From contig JAKUQR010000003.1 in NCBI GenBank assembly GCA_022450155.1, forward strand, positions 107,524 through 171,523: a stretch of DNA of 64,000 bases. The letters run 5' to 3'. Origin of the DNA: Gammaproteobacteria bacterium (lineage in GTDB: Bacteria > Pseudomonadota > Gammaproteobacteria > Arenicellales > UBA868). This document shows, one piece after another, positions 8,948-18,265 of this stretch; positions within the stretch are counted from its first letter, which is position 1, and every line of letters begins with the position of its first letter. Below the pieces are notes generated by a model. The model made no database searches. It had not been told where the DNA came from and was given only the letters and a program-made list of their open reading frames with translations. The position numbers were made by a program, and so were the translations under genes.

Positions 8948-10987
8948 ATGGCCTACACAACAGAAGGCATCCGGAACCTTGCGCTCGTCGGTCACGCCGG
9001 GAGTGGGAAAACTACATTAGCAGAAAGTCTGCTCCTAGATGCTGGCGTCATCAATGAAGCCGGTGTGGTTGAAAAAGGTTCGACGGTAACTGACTTCGAT
9101 GAACTTGAACAAAAACACCACCACTCGCTGACAGCTGCAGTGGCATCCTATGATCATGACGGCACGCATATTAACCTGATCGACACACCCGGATACCCGG
9201 ATTTTATCGGGCCAACACTAAGTGTTCTTGGTGCCGTGGAGACCATTGCGATAGTTGTGAATGCCCAGAACGGTGTGGAGAGTTCAACGCGACGCATGAT
9301 GGAGGCAGTCAAGCAACGCAACTTATGCGCGATGATTGTTGTGAATAGAATTGACGCCGAAGACATCGATCTGGAAGCGGTTTATGCCCAGATCCAGGAG
9401 TCGTTCGGCAGTGAATGTCTGGCGGTTAATTTACCGACTTCGAACGGTAGTGATGTGGTCGATTGTTATTTTGGGACTGAGGGGGAGTCAGACATGTTCT
9501 CGGTCGAAGATGCACATACTGCAATCGTAGATCAGACCGTAGAGTTGGATGATGATTTGATGACAGCGTACCTCGACCAGGGAGAAGTTGCCCCGGAGCA
9601 GTTGCATGATCCGTTTGAACAGGCCATGCGCGAACGGCATGTGGTGCCGGTCTGTTTTGTTTCCAGCAGAACAGGCGCCGGGGTCCGGGCGCTCAACGAG
9701 TTTATCTGCAAAATGCTGCCAAACCCCTTGGAAGGCAATGTACCACGATTCGTGAAGGGTAACGGAGATGAAGGAGAGACTTGTGACGTGGTGCCAGATG
9801 GTTCGAAACCGGTGCTCGGCCATGTCTTCAAGATTTCCTTCGACCCGTTTGTAGGACGACAAGCGGTATTCCGTCTCTATCAAGGCACAATAAAAAAAGA
9901 TGCGCAGGTGTTTCTGGGGGACAGTCGAAAAGGTCTGAAAATCGGTAACCTGTCCAGCTGTCTGGGCAAGAAACTTTCCGACTCCGCTGCAGCGATACCG
10001 GGCGACATCATGCTGATTTCAAAAGCCGAAGGGTTTGCTTACGATGCTGTGATGCGAGATGCTCATGATGACGAGCACATCCAGTTAGAGGCTGCCGCAT
10101 TGCCAACGCCTATGGTGGGTATTTCGATTGCGCCCAAGAGCCGCGGCGACGAACAGAAAATTGCTGAAGTACTGACAAAGCTTACCGAATCAGACCCTTG
10201 TTTTCGGGTCGAACGTGATCCTGCTGCGAACGAGACCGTGCTCCGTGGTATGGGAGACCTGCACCTGCGGATGGCAGTGGAACGAATGAGCGACCAATAT
10301 GCCGTAGAGGTTGTAACCGGGGTGCCTACAATTCCTTACCGGGAGACTATCGGTAAGTCTGCTGAAGGACACTCTCGGCACAAAAAGCAGACCGGCGGTG
10401 CCGGTCAGTTCGGGGAGGTTTATCTTCGGATCGAACCTCTGGCGCGTGGTGAGGGTTTTGACTTTGTGAATAAAATCGTCGGCGGTGTTATCCCCGCCCA
10501 GTTCATTCCAGCGATCGAGAAAGGTGTGCAGAGTGTCCTGCAGGGGGGTGCTGTAGCCGGTTTTCCGATGCAGGATATCCGGGTGTCAGTTTACGACGGC
10601 AAGCATCACGCGGTGGATTCGAAAGAGGTGGCGTTTGTGGCTGCCGGGCGTAAAGCATTTCTCGAAGCGGTGTCGAAGGCCGGTCCGGTTGTTCTTGAAC
10701 CGATCGTGGATCTGGAGGTTACGGTGCCTGCTGATAATATGGGAGATATCACGGGTGATCTGTCTTCGAGACGAGGCCGGGTCAGCAGTACAGATTCGAT
10801 GCCTGGCGGCATGATCAGCATCATCGGTCGAGTGCCGCTTGCAGAGATGGATCACTACCAGTCGAGGCTTAAATCAATGACCGGCGGTGAGGGCAGCTAC
10901 ACAATGGAGTTTTCGGCCTATGACCCCGCACCAGGAGATGTACAGAAAAAGCTCTCAGGAGCCTTCGAGCACCCGGAAGAGGATTGA
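8948..10987 (+). CDS. Elongation factor G-like translational GTPase
   Basis: A 679-residue EF-G homologue of the divergent EF-G-like group, not the fusA of the str operon. G1 is GHAGSGKT (15-22) in place of the usual AHIDAGKT, G3 is DTPG (79-82), and G4 is NRID (133-136) where NKxD is expected. Domain II begins near LGHVFKISFDPFVGRQAVFR, and domain IV contains the HSRHKKQTGGAGQFGEV segment typical of EF-G. The N-terminal start is set by a strong Shine-Dalgarno ending 8 bp upstream. Such proteins bind ribosomes, but their role is poorly defined. It is monocistronic here. Confidence 0.88.
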   Translation: MAYTTEGIRNLALVGHAGSGKTTLAESLLLDAGVINEAGVVEKGSTVTDFDELEQKHHHSLTAAVASYDHDGTHINLIDTPGYPDFIGPTLSVLGAVETIAIVVNAQNGVESSTRRMMEAVKQRNLCAMIVVNRIDAEDIDLEAVYAQIQESFGSECLAVNLPTSNGSDVVDCYFGTEGESDMFSVEDAHTAIVDQTVELDDDLMTAYLDQGEVAPEQLHDPFEQAMRERHVVPVCFVSSRTGAGVRALNEFICKMLPNPLEGNVPRFVKGNGDEGETCDVVPDGSKPVLGHVFKISFDPFVGRQAVFRLYQGTIKKDAQVFLGDSRKGLKIGNLSSCLGKKLSDSAAAIPGDIMLISKAEGFAYDAVMRDAHDDEHIQLEAAALPTPMVGISIAPKSRGDEQKIAEVLTKLTESDPCFRVERDPAANETVLRGMGDLHLRMAVERMSDQYAVEVVTGVPTIPYRETIGKSAEGHSRHKKQTGGAGQFGEVYLRIEPLARGEGFDFVNKIVGGVIPAQFIPAIEKGVQSVLQGGAVAGFPMQDIRVSVYDGKHHAVDSKEVAFVAAGRKAFLEAVSKAGPVVLEPIVDLEVTVPADNMGDITGDLSSRRGRVSSTDSMPGGMISIIGRVPLAEMDHYQSRLKSMTGGEGSYTMEFSAYDPAPGDVQKKLSGAFEHPEED

Positions 10988-11025
10988 CCGGGTAACAGCC
11001 CGGCAGGATGTTCAATCTGAATAAG

Positions 11026-11111
11026 TTGCTGGGCTGGTAGTTAAAGCAATATACAGTCCCAGACTGACTCGTCAGAGGCGACCGCCGATGTTCTCGGGGC
11101 AGTGCTATACT
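11026..11111 (+). promoter_or_regulatory. Candidate promoters for DAHP synthase
   Basis: Two sigma70-like elements precede the aro gene. The first is TTGCTG (11026-11031) and TATACA (11050-11055) with an 18-bp spacer. The second is an extended -10, TGCTATACT (11103-11111), with only a poor -35. Either would give a short leader before the start codons at 11144 or 11168. I found no leader peptide or TrpR/TyrR-like box. Confidence 0.4.
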
Positions 11112-11167
11112 TGCGCGCGCCAAAATGCCAGAAATCGCCATCCATGATTAATGGCTCTACTGATGTC

Positions 11168-12268
11168 ATGACGCAAACAGAACAATACAAACCGTCCATC
11201 AGTGATGATCTCGGTGTTACAGACAATCTACGGATCTCCGGTATACAGGATGTAGCCGATCCGAAAACTGTCATTGAAGAGCATCCAGTACCCCCTTCAG
11301 TTGCGCAACTCGTAACGCGCACGCGTGCTGAGGTTCACGCGATTCTCCATGGCCAGGACGACCGTGTGGTCGTAATTGTCGGACCCTGCTCGATTCATGA
11401 TCCTGTTGCGGCACTGGACTACGGGGCCCGCCTAGCAGTGTTACGGCAGAATTATTCCAATGACCTGTTGATTATTATGCGGGTTTATTTTGAAAAGCCC
11501 CGGACCACTGTCGGCTGGAAAGGGTTGATTAATGATCCAGATCTCGATGGCTCATTTAATATCAATAAAGGTCTGAGGCTCGCCCGTAAATTGTTGCTGG
11601 ATCTTAACCTGGCCGGTGTGCCTGCTGGAACGGAATACCTGGATCTGCTGACACCGCAATATATTGCCGATCTGATCAGTTGGGGTGCTATTGGTGCCCG
11701 AACGACGGAAAGTCAGCTACACCGGGAGCTGGCATCCGGATTGTCTTGTCCTGTTGGATTCAAGAACGGCACTGATGGAAATCTCAAGATCGCAATCGAT
11801 GCCGTAGGCGCTGCAGCACACCCCCATCATTTCCTGACCGTAACCAAGGCTGGCTATTTGGGAATCTTTGAGACCAGTGGTAATGAGGATGGCCATGTGA
11901 TTCTCCGGGGTGGTCAATCACCGAACTACGATAGCGAGAGCATCAACGCGGCTGCTCAAATGCTGGAATCGGCCGGTCGTTCGCCAATATTGATGGTTGA
12001 TTTCAGTCATGCGAACAGCGGAAAACAGCATCGTGGACAGATTGCTGTTGGCGCTAACGTTTCGAGTCAGTTGGCCGGGGGTGAAAATAGGGTAGTCGGT
12101 GTTATGATCGAAAGTCATATCGTCGAGGGCCGGCAAGATGTTGTGACGGGTGGTAATCTCGTGTATGGCCAAAGCATTACCGATGCCTGCCTCGGCTGGG
12201 ATGATACGGTTCAGGTGATTGAACAGTTGGCCGCAGCAGTTGATACTCGCCGGAGTTTGTCGCGCTAA
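11168..12268 (+). CDS. 3-deoxy-7-phosphoheptulonate (DAHP) synthase, type I alpha
   Basis: This 366-residue enzyme condenses phosphoenolpyruvate and erythrose 4-phosphate to start the shikimate pathway. It follows the E. coli AroG/AroF/AroH pattern closely: VVIVGPCSIHDPVAALDY, RVYFEKPRTTVGWKGLINDP, WGAIGARTTESQLHRELASG, PVGFKNGTDG and the metal-binding DFSHANSGKQ. The chosen start, ATG at 11168, gives an N-terminus close to AroG; an in-frame ATG at 11144 is possible, and neither has a clear Shine-Dalgarno. Which amino acid inhibits it cannot be decided by eye. Confidence 0.93.
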   Translation: MTQTEQYKPSISDDLGVTDNLRISGIQDVADPKTVIEEHPVPPSVAQLVTRTRAEVHAILHGQDDRVVVIVGPCSIHDPVAALDYGARLAVLRQNYSNDLLIIMRVYFEKPRTTVGWKGLINDPDLDGSFNINKGLRLARKLLLDLNLAGVPAGTEYLDLLTPQYIADLISWGAIGARTTESQLHRELASGLSCPVGFKNGTDGNLKIAIDAVGAAAHPHHFLTVTKAGYLGIFETSGNEDGHVILRGGQSPNYDSESINAAAQMLESAGRSPILMVDFSHANSGKQHRGQIAVGANVSSQLAGGENRVVGVMIESHIVEGRQDVVTGGNLVYGQSITDACLGWDDTVQVIEQLAAAVDTRRSLSR

Positions 12269-12469
12269 GATTATCAACTGACTGGTCCACAACCTGTGAG
12301 ACTGGTGGGCACGAATCTACTATCCGCCCGCTTTATGATCTGATCAGTAAATTTTGCTTTTAGTGTGGGCTTTCGGTGTTACGCTTGTCTTAAGGCCCCA
12401 ATCGCATCTGTTACCCGAATGACTCTGAGAAATCCGGCTGTGCTTTTGCTACTGTTGTTGAATTGAGCC

Positions 12470-13663
12470 ATGATTAAGCCCCATGGTGCCACCGAACTCA
12501 AACCACTTTATGTCGCCTGCGCCGAGCAGCGTCGCTCACTTGAAAGTGAAGCTCAGCGTCTGCCATCACTGAAGATCAGTTCGGCGTCAGCAGCAAATGC
12601 TGTCATGCTGGGTGCAGGATATTTCACGCCTCTGTCTGGATTTATGGACCAGCGCGATATGGCCAGTGTCGCTGCGACGATGCACACGGCTGATGGGCTA
12701 TTCTGGCCCGTCCCAGTAGTCAACTTGGTTCAGCAGTGCAGCTATCGGACCGGCGACCGCATCGCATTGAGGGATCCTAACATTGAGGGCAATCCGGTTC
12801 TGGCTGTGCAGGACGTCGCTTCTGTTGAGGAACTTTCAGACAAAGATCTTGAGTCGGCCATTCAATCAATCTATGGCACTCTCGACAGGAATCATCCTGG
12901 CGTGAATGTGTTTTCCACCCAGGGCAGGGTGCTGGTCTCTGGACCGATCACCGTCCTGAATTACAGTTATTTTGCTCAGGTCTATCCAGCGACTTTTCGT
13001 ACTGCAGAGCAGATCCGGGCCGATATCAGTGACCGCGGATGGAGTCAGGTGGTCGCGTTCCAGACTCGTAACCCGATGCACCGCGCCCACGAGGAGTTAT
13101 GCAAGATGGCGCAGGCCGCGGTCGGTGCCGATGGAATTCTGATTCACATGCTCCTGGGGCAACTCAAGCCTGGCGACATACCGGCAGATGTGCGGGACGC
13201 CGCAATCCGGACGATGGTTGAACTGTATTTCCCAACCAACAGCGTGATAGTCGCTGGCTATGGGTTTGACATGCTGTATGCAGGGCCGCGGGAAGCGGTA
13301 CTACACGCTGTTTTTCGCCAAAATACAGGATGTACACATCTCATAGTCGGTCGTGATCACGCGGGTGTTGCTGATTACTATGGCGCGTTCGATGCGCAGA
13401 CAATTTTCCACGATCAGGTTCCTGACGGCGCCCTGGACATTCAGATATTCGAGGCGGACCATACCGCGTATTCGAGGAAGCTCGACCGGGTGGTCATGAT
13501 GCGAGACGTACCTGATCATGAGCCGGAAGATTTCGTGCTGCTGTCCGGGACCCGGGTTCGAGAAATGCTGTCGGCAGGTGAAGCACTGCCACCCGAATTT
13601 GCCCGGCCTGAAGTCGCCCAGATTCTGATGCAGCACTACCAGGAACAGCAGGCAGGCCGTTAA
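12470..13663 (+). CDS. sat: ATP sulfurylase (sulfate adenylyltransferase, Sat type)
   Basis: A 397-residue homo-oligomeric ATP sulfurylase, related to the enzymes of sulfur oxidisers and sulfate reducers and not to the CysDN type. It interconverts ATP plus sulfate with APS plus pyrophosphate. The PUA-like N-terminal domain leads to the catalytic QTRNPMHRAH motif (198-207) and the GRDHAG motif (294-299). No C-terminal APS-kinase domain is present. No aprAB, cysC or cysH lies beside it, so whether it works in assimilation or in sulfur oxidation is open. It is flanked by unrelated genes. Confidence 0.95.
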   Translation: MIKPHGATELKPLYVACAEQRRSLESEAQRLPSLKISSASAANAVMLGAGYFTPLSGFMDQRDMASVAATMHTADGLFWPVPVVNLVQQCSYRTGDRIALRDPNIEGNPVLAVQDVASVEELSDKDLESAIQSIYGTLDRNHPGVNVFSTQGRVLVSGPITVLNYSYFAQVYPATFRTAEQIRADISDRGWSQVVAFQTRNPMHRAHEELCKMAQAAVGADGILIHMLLGQLKPGDIPADVRDAAIRTMVELYFPTNSVIVAGYGFDMLYAGPREAVLHAVFRQNTGCTHLIVGRDHAGVADYYGAFDAQTIFHDQVPDGALDIQIFEADHTAYSRKLDRVVMMRDVPDHEPEDFVLLSGTRVREMLSAGEALPPEFARPEVAQILMQHYQEQQAGR

Positions 13664-13701
13664 ACGGATCGATTCAGGTTTCTAGCGCTAATGGGAAACT
13701 G

Positions 13702-13968
13702 TTAAAGCCCCTCGATCTGGTCAACCGCAATACTCTCCTCTTCAAGCATCACTGGAATTCCGTCATCAATTCGGTAGATCCGTAGTTTGTTTTTGGTGAT
13801 CAGGCCCTCACTGAGGGGTGTTTCAACAACGGTGTCGTTGGCCTGCGTGACGTGTCCCGCGGCAATTGCAGCATTGACCGCAGCGAGTTTCTCCTCACTG
13901 AGCGGGAACACCGGTTGTTTACTGACCGGGCAGCACAGAATCTCCAGAAGTTTGGGATCGATCGGCAT
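13702..13968 (-). CDS. Trm112-like (UPF0434/YcaR) small protein
   Basis: An 88-residue protein of the Trm112/UPF0434 family. The start PIDPKLLEILCCPVSKQPV and the end YRIDDGIPVMLEEESI match the family well. Members are usually about 60 residues; this one has a longer middle (residues about 22-55) and lacks the second cysteine pair, so it probably does not bind zinc in the classical way. Eukaryotic Trm112 activates methyltransferases; the bacterial role is unclear. It is convergent with sat. Confidence 0.8.
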   Translation of the reverse strand: MPIDPKLLEILCCPVSKQPVFPLSEEKLAAVNAAIAAGHVTQANDTVVETPLSEGLITKNKLRIYRIDDGIPVMLEEESIAVDQIEGL

Positions 13969-14096
13969 GGATGGTAATGTTGGTCGTTTCGATTGTGACA
14001 GGTACGCAGAGTTCTCTGAGTATACTGTTGCACCTGTGTAAGCGCATCTCTAGGCACGGCAAATGTTGGTGAACACTACTCGGTAGGTGGTGCTCT

Positions 14097-15221
14097 ATGA
14101 GTACAAATTCCAAGAATGTAGTGCTGATCGCGATCTGTGGTAATGCAGTGCTGACTATCCTGAAGTTCACGGTCGCCGTTCCGACGCATTCGGCAGCGAT
14201 GATGAATGAGGCGATCCATAGTCTGATGGACACGCTTAACCAGTTATTTCTGCTGATGGGACTGAAAAGCGGTAGCAGGCCGGCCGACCGTCGGTACGCT
14301 TTCGGTCATGGCCAGAAGAAATATCTGTGGAACTTGTGGAGCGCGATTGGTCTTTTCTCAATCGGCTGTGGGCTGGGGCTTTCACATGCCTGGCATGCCT
14401 GGCAGGAGAGCCATAACATCGCCGAACAGGTTGCTGTTGAACCGACTCTATTCGGATCGATCGATCCTCTGGCATTGGCGATGAGTGTCTTGCTGATTGC
14501 GCTCTTGGTTGAGTCCTGGGTATTACGTGTGGCCTGGCGTGAATTCGCGCAGCGCGCTCGGATGAACGGTCATCAGAATGCGCTGTCCTACCTCAGCCAA
14601 TCAGATGATCCAACATTGGTCGCCGTTCTGCTTGAGGATGCGGTTGCGGTCATTGGTGTATTACTTGCTGCAATTGGCATTGCGCTAACGCACGCAACCG
14701 GTATTGCGCTCTGGGATATCGGGTTCTCGGTGGTGATTGCGGTGATGCTGGGTATCACTGCAGCATTTCTAGGCATGATCAATATGCGGTTTCTTACCGA
14801 TGTTCGGGATCAGGAAGCCGAGGAAACCTTTAGGTTGATTGCCGACGCCCACAAAGATATTGAGCGTTATCATGACCTGCGCAGTATTGTCATTGATGAC
14901 CGCAATACAGTTCTCGTGGCCGAAATTGAACTGAAAGAGGAGAGTATCGTATCTACTCTGCGGGAGAGGATGACACAGCATCGTGCTGACAGTAGCGTTG
15001 GGGTAACCGATCTGGACAATGGTGAGCCTGGGCGGGTAGAGTTTCTGTCTGACCGAGTGCTGGTTCAGGCCACACTTGAACGTACCGAACAAATCATAGA
15101 CGAGCTAGAATTGCGTCTGCGTGAACGATGCCCCGTGTATCGCATGTTACGATTGAAGTTGAAGGTATTGTTGCAAACCACCCAGTGGACGAGTCAGATG
15201 GGCAATACCGTGGTGGTGTAG
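14097..15221 (+). CDS. Cation diffusion facilitator (CDF) metal transporter
   Basis: A 374-residue inner-membrane metal/proton antiporter. The TM2 metal motif is HSLMD in MNEAIHSLMDTLNQ, and TM5 carries LEDAVAVIGVLLA with the acidic pair. The cytosolic entry signature RRYAFGHGQKKY is present between TM2 and TM3. A C-terminal cytosolic domain follows the last membrane segment. Zinc, cobalt, iron or manganese are the usual substrates; the HxxxD/ED pattern does not settle which. The FKBP gene follows closely, so they may be co-transcribed. Confidence 0.88.
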   Translation: MSTNSKNVVLIAICGNAVLTILKFTVAVPTHSAAMMNEAIHSLMDTLNQLFLLMGLKSGSRPADRRYAFGHGQKKYLWNLWSAIGLFSIGCGLGLSHAWHAWQESHNIAEQVAVEPTLFGSIDPLALAMSVLLIALLVESWVLRVAWREFAQRARMNGHQNALSYLSQSDDPTLVAVLLEDAVAVIGVLLAAIGIALTHATGIALWDIGFSVVIAVMLGITAAFLGMINMRFLTDVRDQEAEETFRLIADAHKDIERYHDLRSIVIDDRNTVLVAEIELKEESIVSTLRERMTQHRADSSVGVTDLDNGEPGRVEFLSDRVLVQATLERTEQIIDELELRLRERCPVYRMLRLKLKVLLQTTQWTSQMGNTVVV

Positions 15222-15260
15222 ACACGCTTGAAAAATGATGAAACGTTTACGGATGCTGGT

Positions 15261-15953
15261 ATGAATAAATTGGTTACAGGTTGTGTAATAGCTGTCGGGC
15301 TGATGATTCCGACATCGTCGATAGTTGCGCAGGCTATGCTCGACTCTGATGAGCAGAAATACAGTTATGCGCTGGGCTATCAGATCGGCTCTCAAATACA
15401 AAGGCAACTGGATTCAGAGGGCGTTAAACTGGATGCTGATGCCTTTGCCCGTGGAATTGCGGACGTGCTCTCGGGACGAGCACTTGCGCTCAGTCAAGAA
15501 GAGATCATGCTTGCGATCGAAACCAAAGGGCAGCTGGAGGCGCAAAAGATGAAAGAAGTTGGGGACTCGAACAAATCAAGCGGTGAGGCATTTCGAGCAG
15601 AATACGGCAAACAGGCGGCTGTCTTGCGCACCGACAGCGGTATTTTATACCGGGTTCTGACAGCCGGTTCTGGCGCAAAACCTGGTCCAGATGACACCGT
15701 GGTTGTGCACTATAGGGGCACCCTACCGGATGGTCAGGAATTTGATAGTTCCTACAAGCGCGGCCAGCCGGCGACCTTCAGTCTAGGCGGCATCATAGCA
15801 GGATGGAAAGAGGTACTTCAGTTAATGCCAGAAGGGGCGAAATGGGAGGTTGTGATTCCGCCGGAACTGGGCTACGGCAACGTCGGTGCCAGTGGCCTGA
15901 TCGGCGCAAATCAGACCCTGGTCTTCGAAATAGAACTGATTGAAGTTAAGTAG
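15261..15953 (+). CDS. FKBP-type peptidyl-prolyl isomerase (FklB/Mip-like), exported
   Basis: A 230-residue prolyl isomerase with a two-domain layout. Starting at ATG 15261 (not the TTG at 15228) gives a good signal peptide, MNKLVTGCVIAVGL followed by a likely cleavage after AQA, so it should act in the periplasm. Residues of about 30-110 form the alpha-helical dimerisation domain (YALGYQIGSQIQRQL, DAFARGIADVL). The catalytic FKBP domain has VVVHYRGTLPDGQEFDSSY, GGIIAGWKEVLQLMPEG and the end motif LVFEIELIEV. It would help fold outer-membrane and secreted proteins. Confidence 0.9.
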   Translation: MNKLVTGCVIAVGLMIPTSSIVAQAMLDSDEQKYSYALGYQIGSQIQRQLDSEGVKLDADAFARGIADVLSGRALALSQEEIMLAIETKGQLEAQKMKEVGDSNKSSGEAFRAEYGKQAAVLRTDSGILYRVLTAGSGAKPGPDDTVVVHYRGTLPDGQEFDSSYKRGQPATFSLGGIIAGWKEVLQLMPEGAKWEVVIPPELGYGNVGASGLIGANQTLVFEIELIEVK

Positions 15954-16025
15954 CCCTTCCGGCTGTGTGATCAAGGCACTGCTGTCGTTTGGCTGTGGCG
16001 ATCTATTTGTTCTCCACAATGCGCT

Positions 16026-17132
16026 TCAGTCGACTGCCGGGAGGATATTGATCACTTCCCGGGCCACAGCGCGGGTGCCCTGATTGCCACCGAGTTCTAG
16101 TGGACGCAGACGACCGGATGAGAAGCCTGTGTAAACAGCAGTTTCAATCATCTCGGCTGCGCAATCTAGTTGATCTTGTCCCGATTTCTCGGCCAGGTAT
16201 CCCAGCAACAGTGAACCGCTGAGAATGCAGGCCAAAGGGTTTGCGGCATCTCGCCCCATGATGTCTGGTGCGCTGCCGTGGGCGGGTTGAAACAATCCGT
16301 GGTGATCTCCAATCTCAGCACAGGCTGCCATGCCCATGCCCCCGACAAGACCACCAGCGAGATCAGACAGTATGTCGCCATACATATTTTCCATCACCAT
16401 GACATCGAATGACCAGGGTTTGCGGATAAGGTCCAGAGCCTGGGTATCGATGTAATTGTGATCGGCAAAAATGTCGGGGTATTCCTCGGCTCGTTCGTCG
16501 AAGATTTTTCGGAAAAATGCCATGGACCTAAACACATTGGCCTTATCGACACAGGTCACCCGGCCGGGCCTGCCGCGATTTTTTCGCTGCCTTGCCAGTC
16601 GAAATGCGAAATCGTGAAGTTTTTCGGTGGTGTTTCTCGTGATGCGCAGTGTCTCACGTACCTCATTTTCATTGGCGATTTGTGTTCGCCCATGTACGGC
16701 AGCCGAATAGAAAAGACCTTCGGTCGATTCCCGTACGATCACCAGATCGATAGTCGAGGCGCGGGGATCTGCCAGGGGCAGGGGTGAATTCGGATAGGCT
16801 CGGGCCGGTCTCACACCAGCGTAGAGTTGTAGCTGTTCCCGCAGGCGCAGATGGGGAGCTATCTCTGTGCCATCGCGATATCGGATCTCTGGCAATCCAA
16901 TGGCACCCAATAAAATAGCGTCGGCCTGTTCAGCGGCTTGTTCAGATCCGTGTTCAATGTCTCTGCCAGACTCTCTGAAGTAAGCCGCACCGGCATGGTA
17001 GCTGTTAAAGTCTAAGCAAAAGCCGCCAATGCGTTTTTGCACGGCCTCAAGGACAGCGATCGTCGCATCCGTTACATCGGGGCCTATTCCATCTCCCCTG
17101 AACACGGCCACCTGATAGGTTGACTGACTCAT
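16026..17132 (-). CDS. Isocitrate/isopropylmalate dehydrogenase family protein
   Basis: A 368-residue NAD(P)-dependent decarboxylating dehydrogenase of the ICDH/IPMDH/tartrate dehydrogenase family. Evidence: VAVFRGDGIGPDV at the N-terminus, RESTEGLFYS, the arginine cluster LRLREQLQLYAGVRP, and the metal-binding signature ENMYGDILSDLAGGLVGG followed by PAHGSAPDIMGRDAANP. It is not beside leuC/leuD, and the sequence around the substrate loop does not clearly match LeuB, so a side role on malate, tartrate or another 2-hydroxy acid is equally possible. It is followed on the same strand, upstream, by an EamA transporter gene. Confidence 0.85.
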   Translation of the reverse strand: MSQSTYQVAVFRGDGIGPDVTDATIAVLEAVQKRIGGFCLDFNSYHAGAAYFRESGRDIEHGSEQAAEQADAILLGAIGLPEIRYRDGTEIAPHLRLREQLQLYAGVRPARAYPNSPLPLADPRASTIDLVIVRESTEGLFYSAAVHGRTQIANENEVRETLRITRNTTEKLHDFAFRLARQRKNRGRPGRVTCVDKANVFRSMAFFRKIFDERAEEYPDIFADHNYIDTQALDLIRKPWSFDVMVMENMYGDILSDLAGGLVGGMGMAACAEIGDHHGLFQPAHGSAPDIMGRDAANPLACILSGSLLLGYLAEKSGQDQLDCAAEMIETAVYTGFSSGRLRPLELGGNQGTRAVAREVINILPAVD

Positions 17133-17196
17133 GTCGTGGCCGAAGGGAGAGTATCGTGGATACGCTTGCGCCGCTGGGTGAAGGCCGACCGGATCA

Positions 17197-18042
17197 TTAC
17201 GGTGCTAAATTCATAATTGTAATGCCGACCACAACCGTTACGGCCGCGCACACCCTGTGCAACATATGCCGTTCCTTGAGCATGAGTCCCCCAATCAGTA
17301 CAGCAATGATTACGCTTGTTTCCCGTAGGGCAGAGATCATGGCCATGGTGTTGGTACTCATTGCGTAGATAACCAGACCATAGGCCAGGGCTGCAACCAT
17401 ACCGCTTGTCCATAGCCCGCGCCAGTGCGTAAGGTAATAATCCTTGAATGTATGCCGACGAATCAGTGAGACGAAGGTGCCGAATGTGGCAGCCTCAAGA
17501 ACAAACAGCCAGATGATGTAGCCCAGCTTTGACTGGGCCTCCCTTACACCTAGCCCATCGGCTAGCGTATATCCGCTAATCCAGATTGCAGTGCCTAGCG
17601 CGAACAGCACGGGCTTCAGATTGCCACGCCAGGGCAGACCGTTCTCGAAACTGAGGCTGATAATTCCGACGCAGGCAAGCGCAATGCCAGCCAGAACCGC
17701 CAGCGATAAAGTTTCTCCGGCAAGAAGCACCCCAAATCCGGCGATCAACAGTGGGGCGCTACCCCGCGCAAGTGGATAAACCAGGCCGAGGTCTCCAACA
17801 CGATAACCGCTGATCAAAAAGCCGTAGTAACCCCAGTGCAGAACCAGCGAAAGCCCAAGATACGGCCACGCTGCTGGGCTGGGAATCGGGACAAATGGCA
17901 GCAGGCACAGGCAGATAATCCCGGAACATCCATGCATCAGAGCGAGGCTGAGTAACTTGTCATCACCAGCCTTAATAAAGGCGTTCCAGGCGGCATGTAG
18001 AAATGCAGCCGCCAGCACGAGAATGATTGTTGAGAGCGTCAA
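17197..18042 (-). CDS. EamA/DMT family transporter
   Basis: A 281-residue membrane protein with about ten hydrophobic helices in two EamA repeats, the drug/metabolite transporter layout. The second repeat includes MISALRETSVIIAVLIGGLMLKERHMLHR, a typical EamA ending. Such proteins export amino acids, metabolites or drugs across the inner membrane; no substrate can be assigned. It lies 64 bp upstream of the ICDH/IPMDH-family gene on the same strand and may share its transcript. Confidence 0.85.
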   Translation of the reverse strand: MTLSTIILVLAAAFLHAAWNAFIKAGDDKLLSLALMHGCSGIICLCLLPFVPIPSPAAWPYLGLSLVLHWGYYGFLISGYRVGDLGLVYPLARGSAPLLIAGFGVLLAGETLSLAVLAGIALACVGIISLSFENGLPWRGNLKPVLFALGTAIWISGYTLADGLGVREAQSKLGYIIWLFVLEAATFGTFVSLIRRHTFKDYYLTHWRGLWTSGMVAALAYGLVIYAMSTNTMAMISALRETSVIIAVLIGGLMLKERHMLHRVCAAVTVVVGITIMNLAP

Positions 18043-18265
18043 GATGTCGGACCGGAGATCTGTTGCGCCCGCCGACCGTACGAATAGTCGTAGATTAGCG
18101 GGGACCCATGATTTATCCTAAAGCGACTCTCGGCAGTCCGGTAACGCAACTCCCCGGTGCCTAGACTTTCCTTTGCCCCGGTGCTCATTGAAAATCCCCG
18201 ACAACGCTGTGATCCGCACCGCATAGATTGCGGCCTCACGTATCCTGATCACGAGACTATGACTG

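Noticed and set aside
8691..8960. 89-residue minus-strand frame between glnS and the EF-G-like gene
   Set aside because: It runs into the EF-G-like start region, has no motif or ribosome site, and its composition looks random.
10988..11003. CCGGG-CCCGG hairpin after the EF-G-like gene as a terminator
   Set aside because: Only five base pairs and no T-run.
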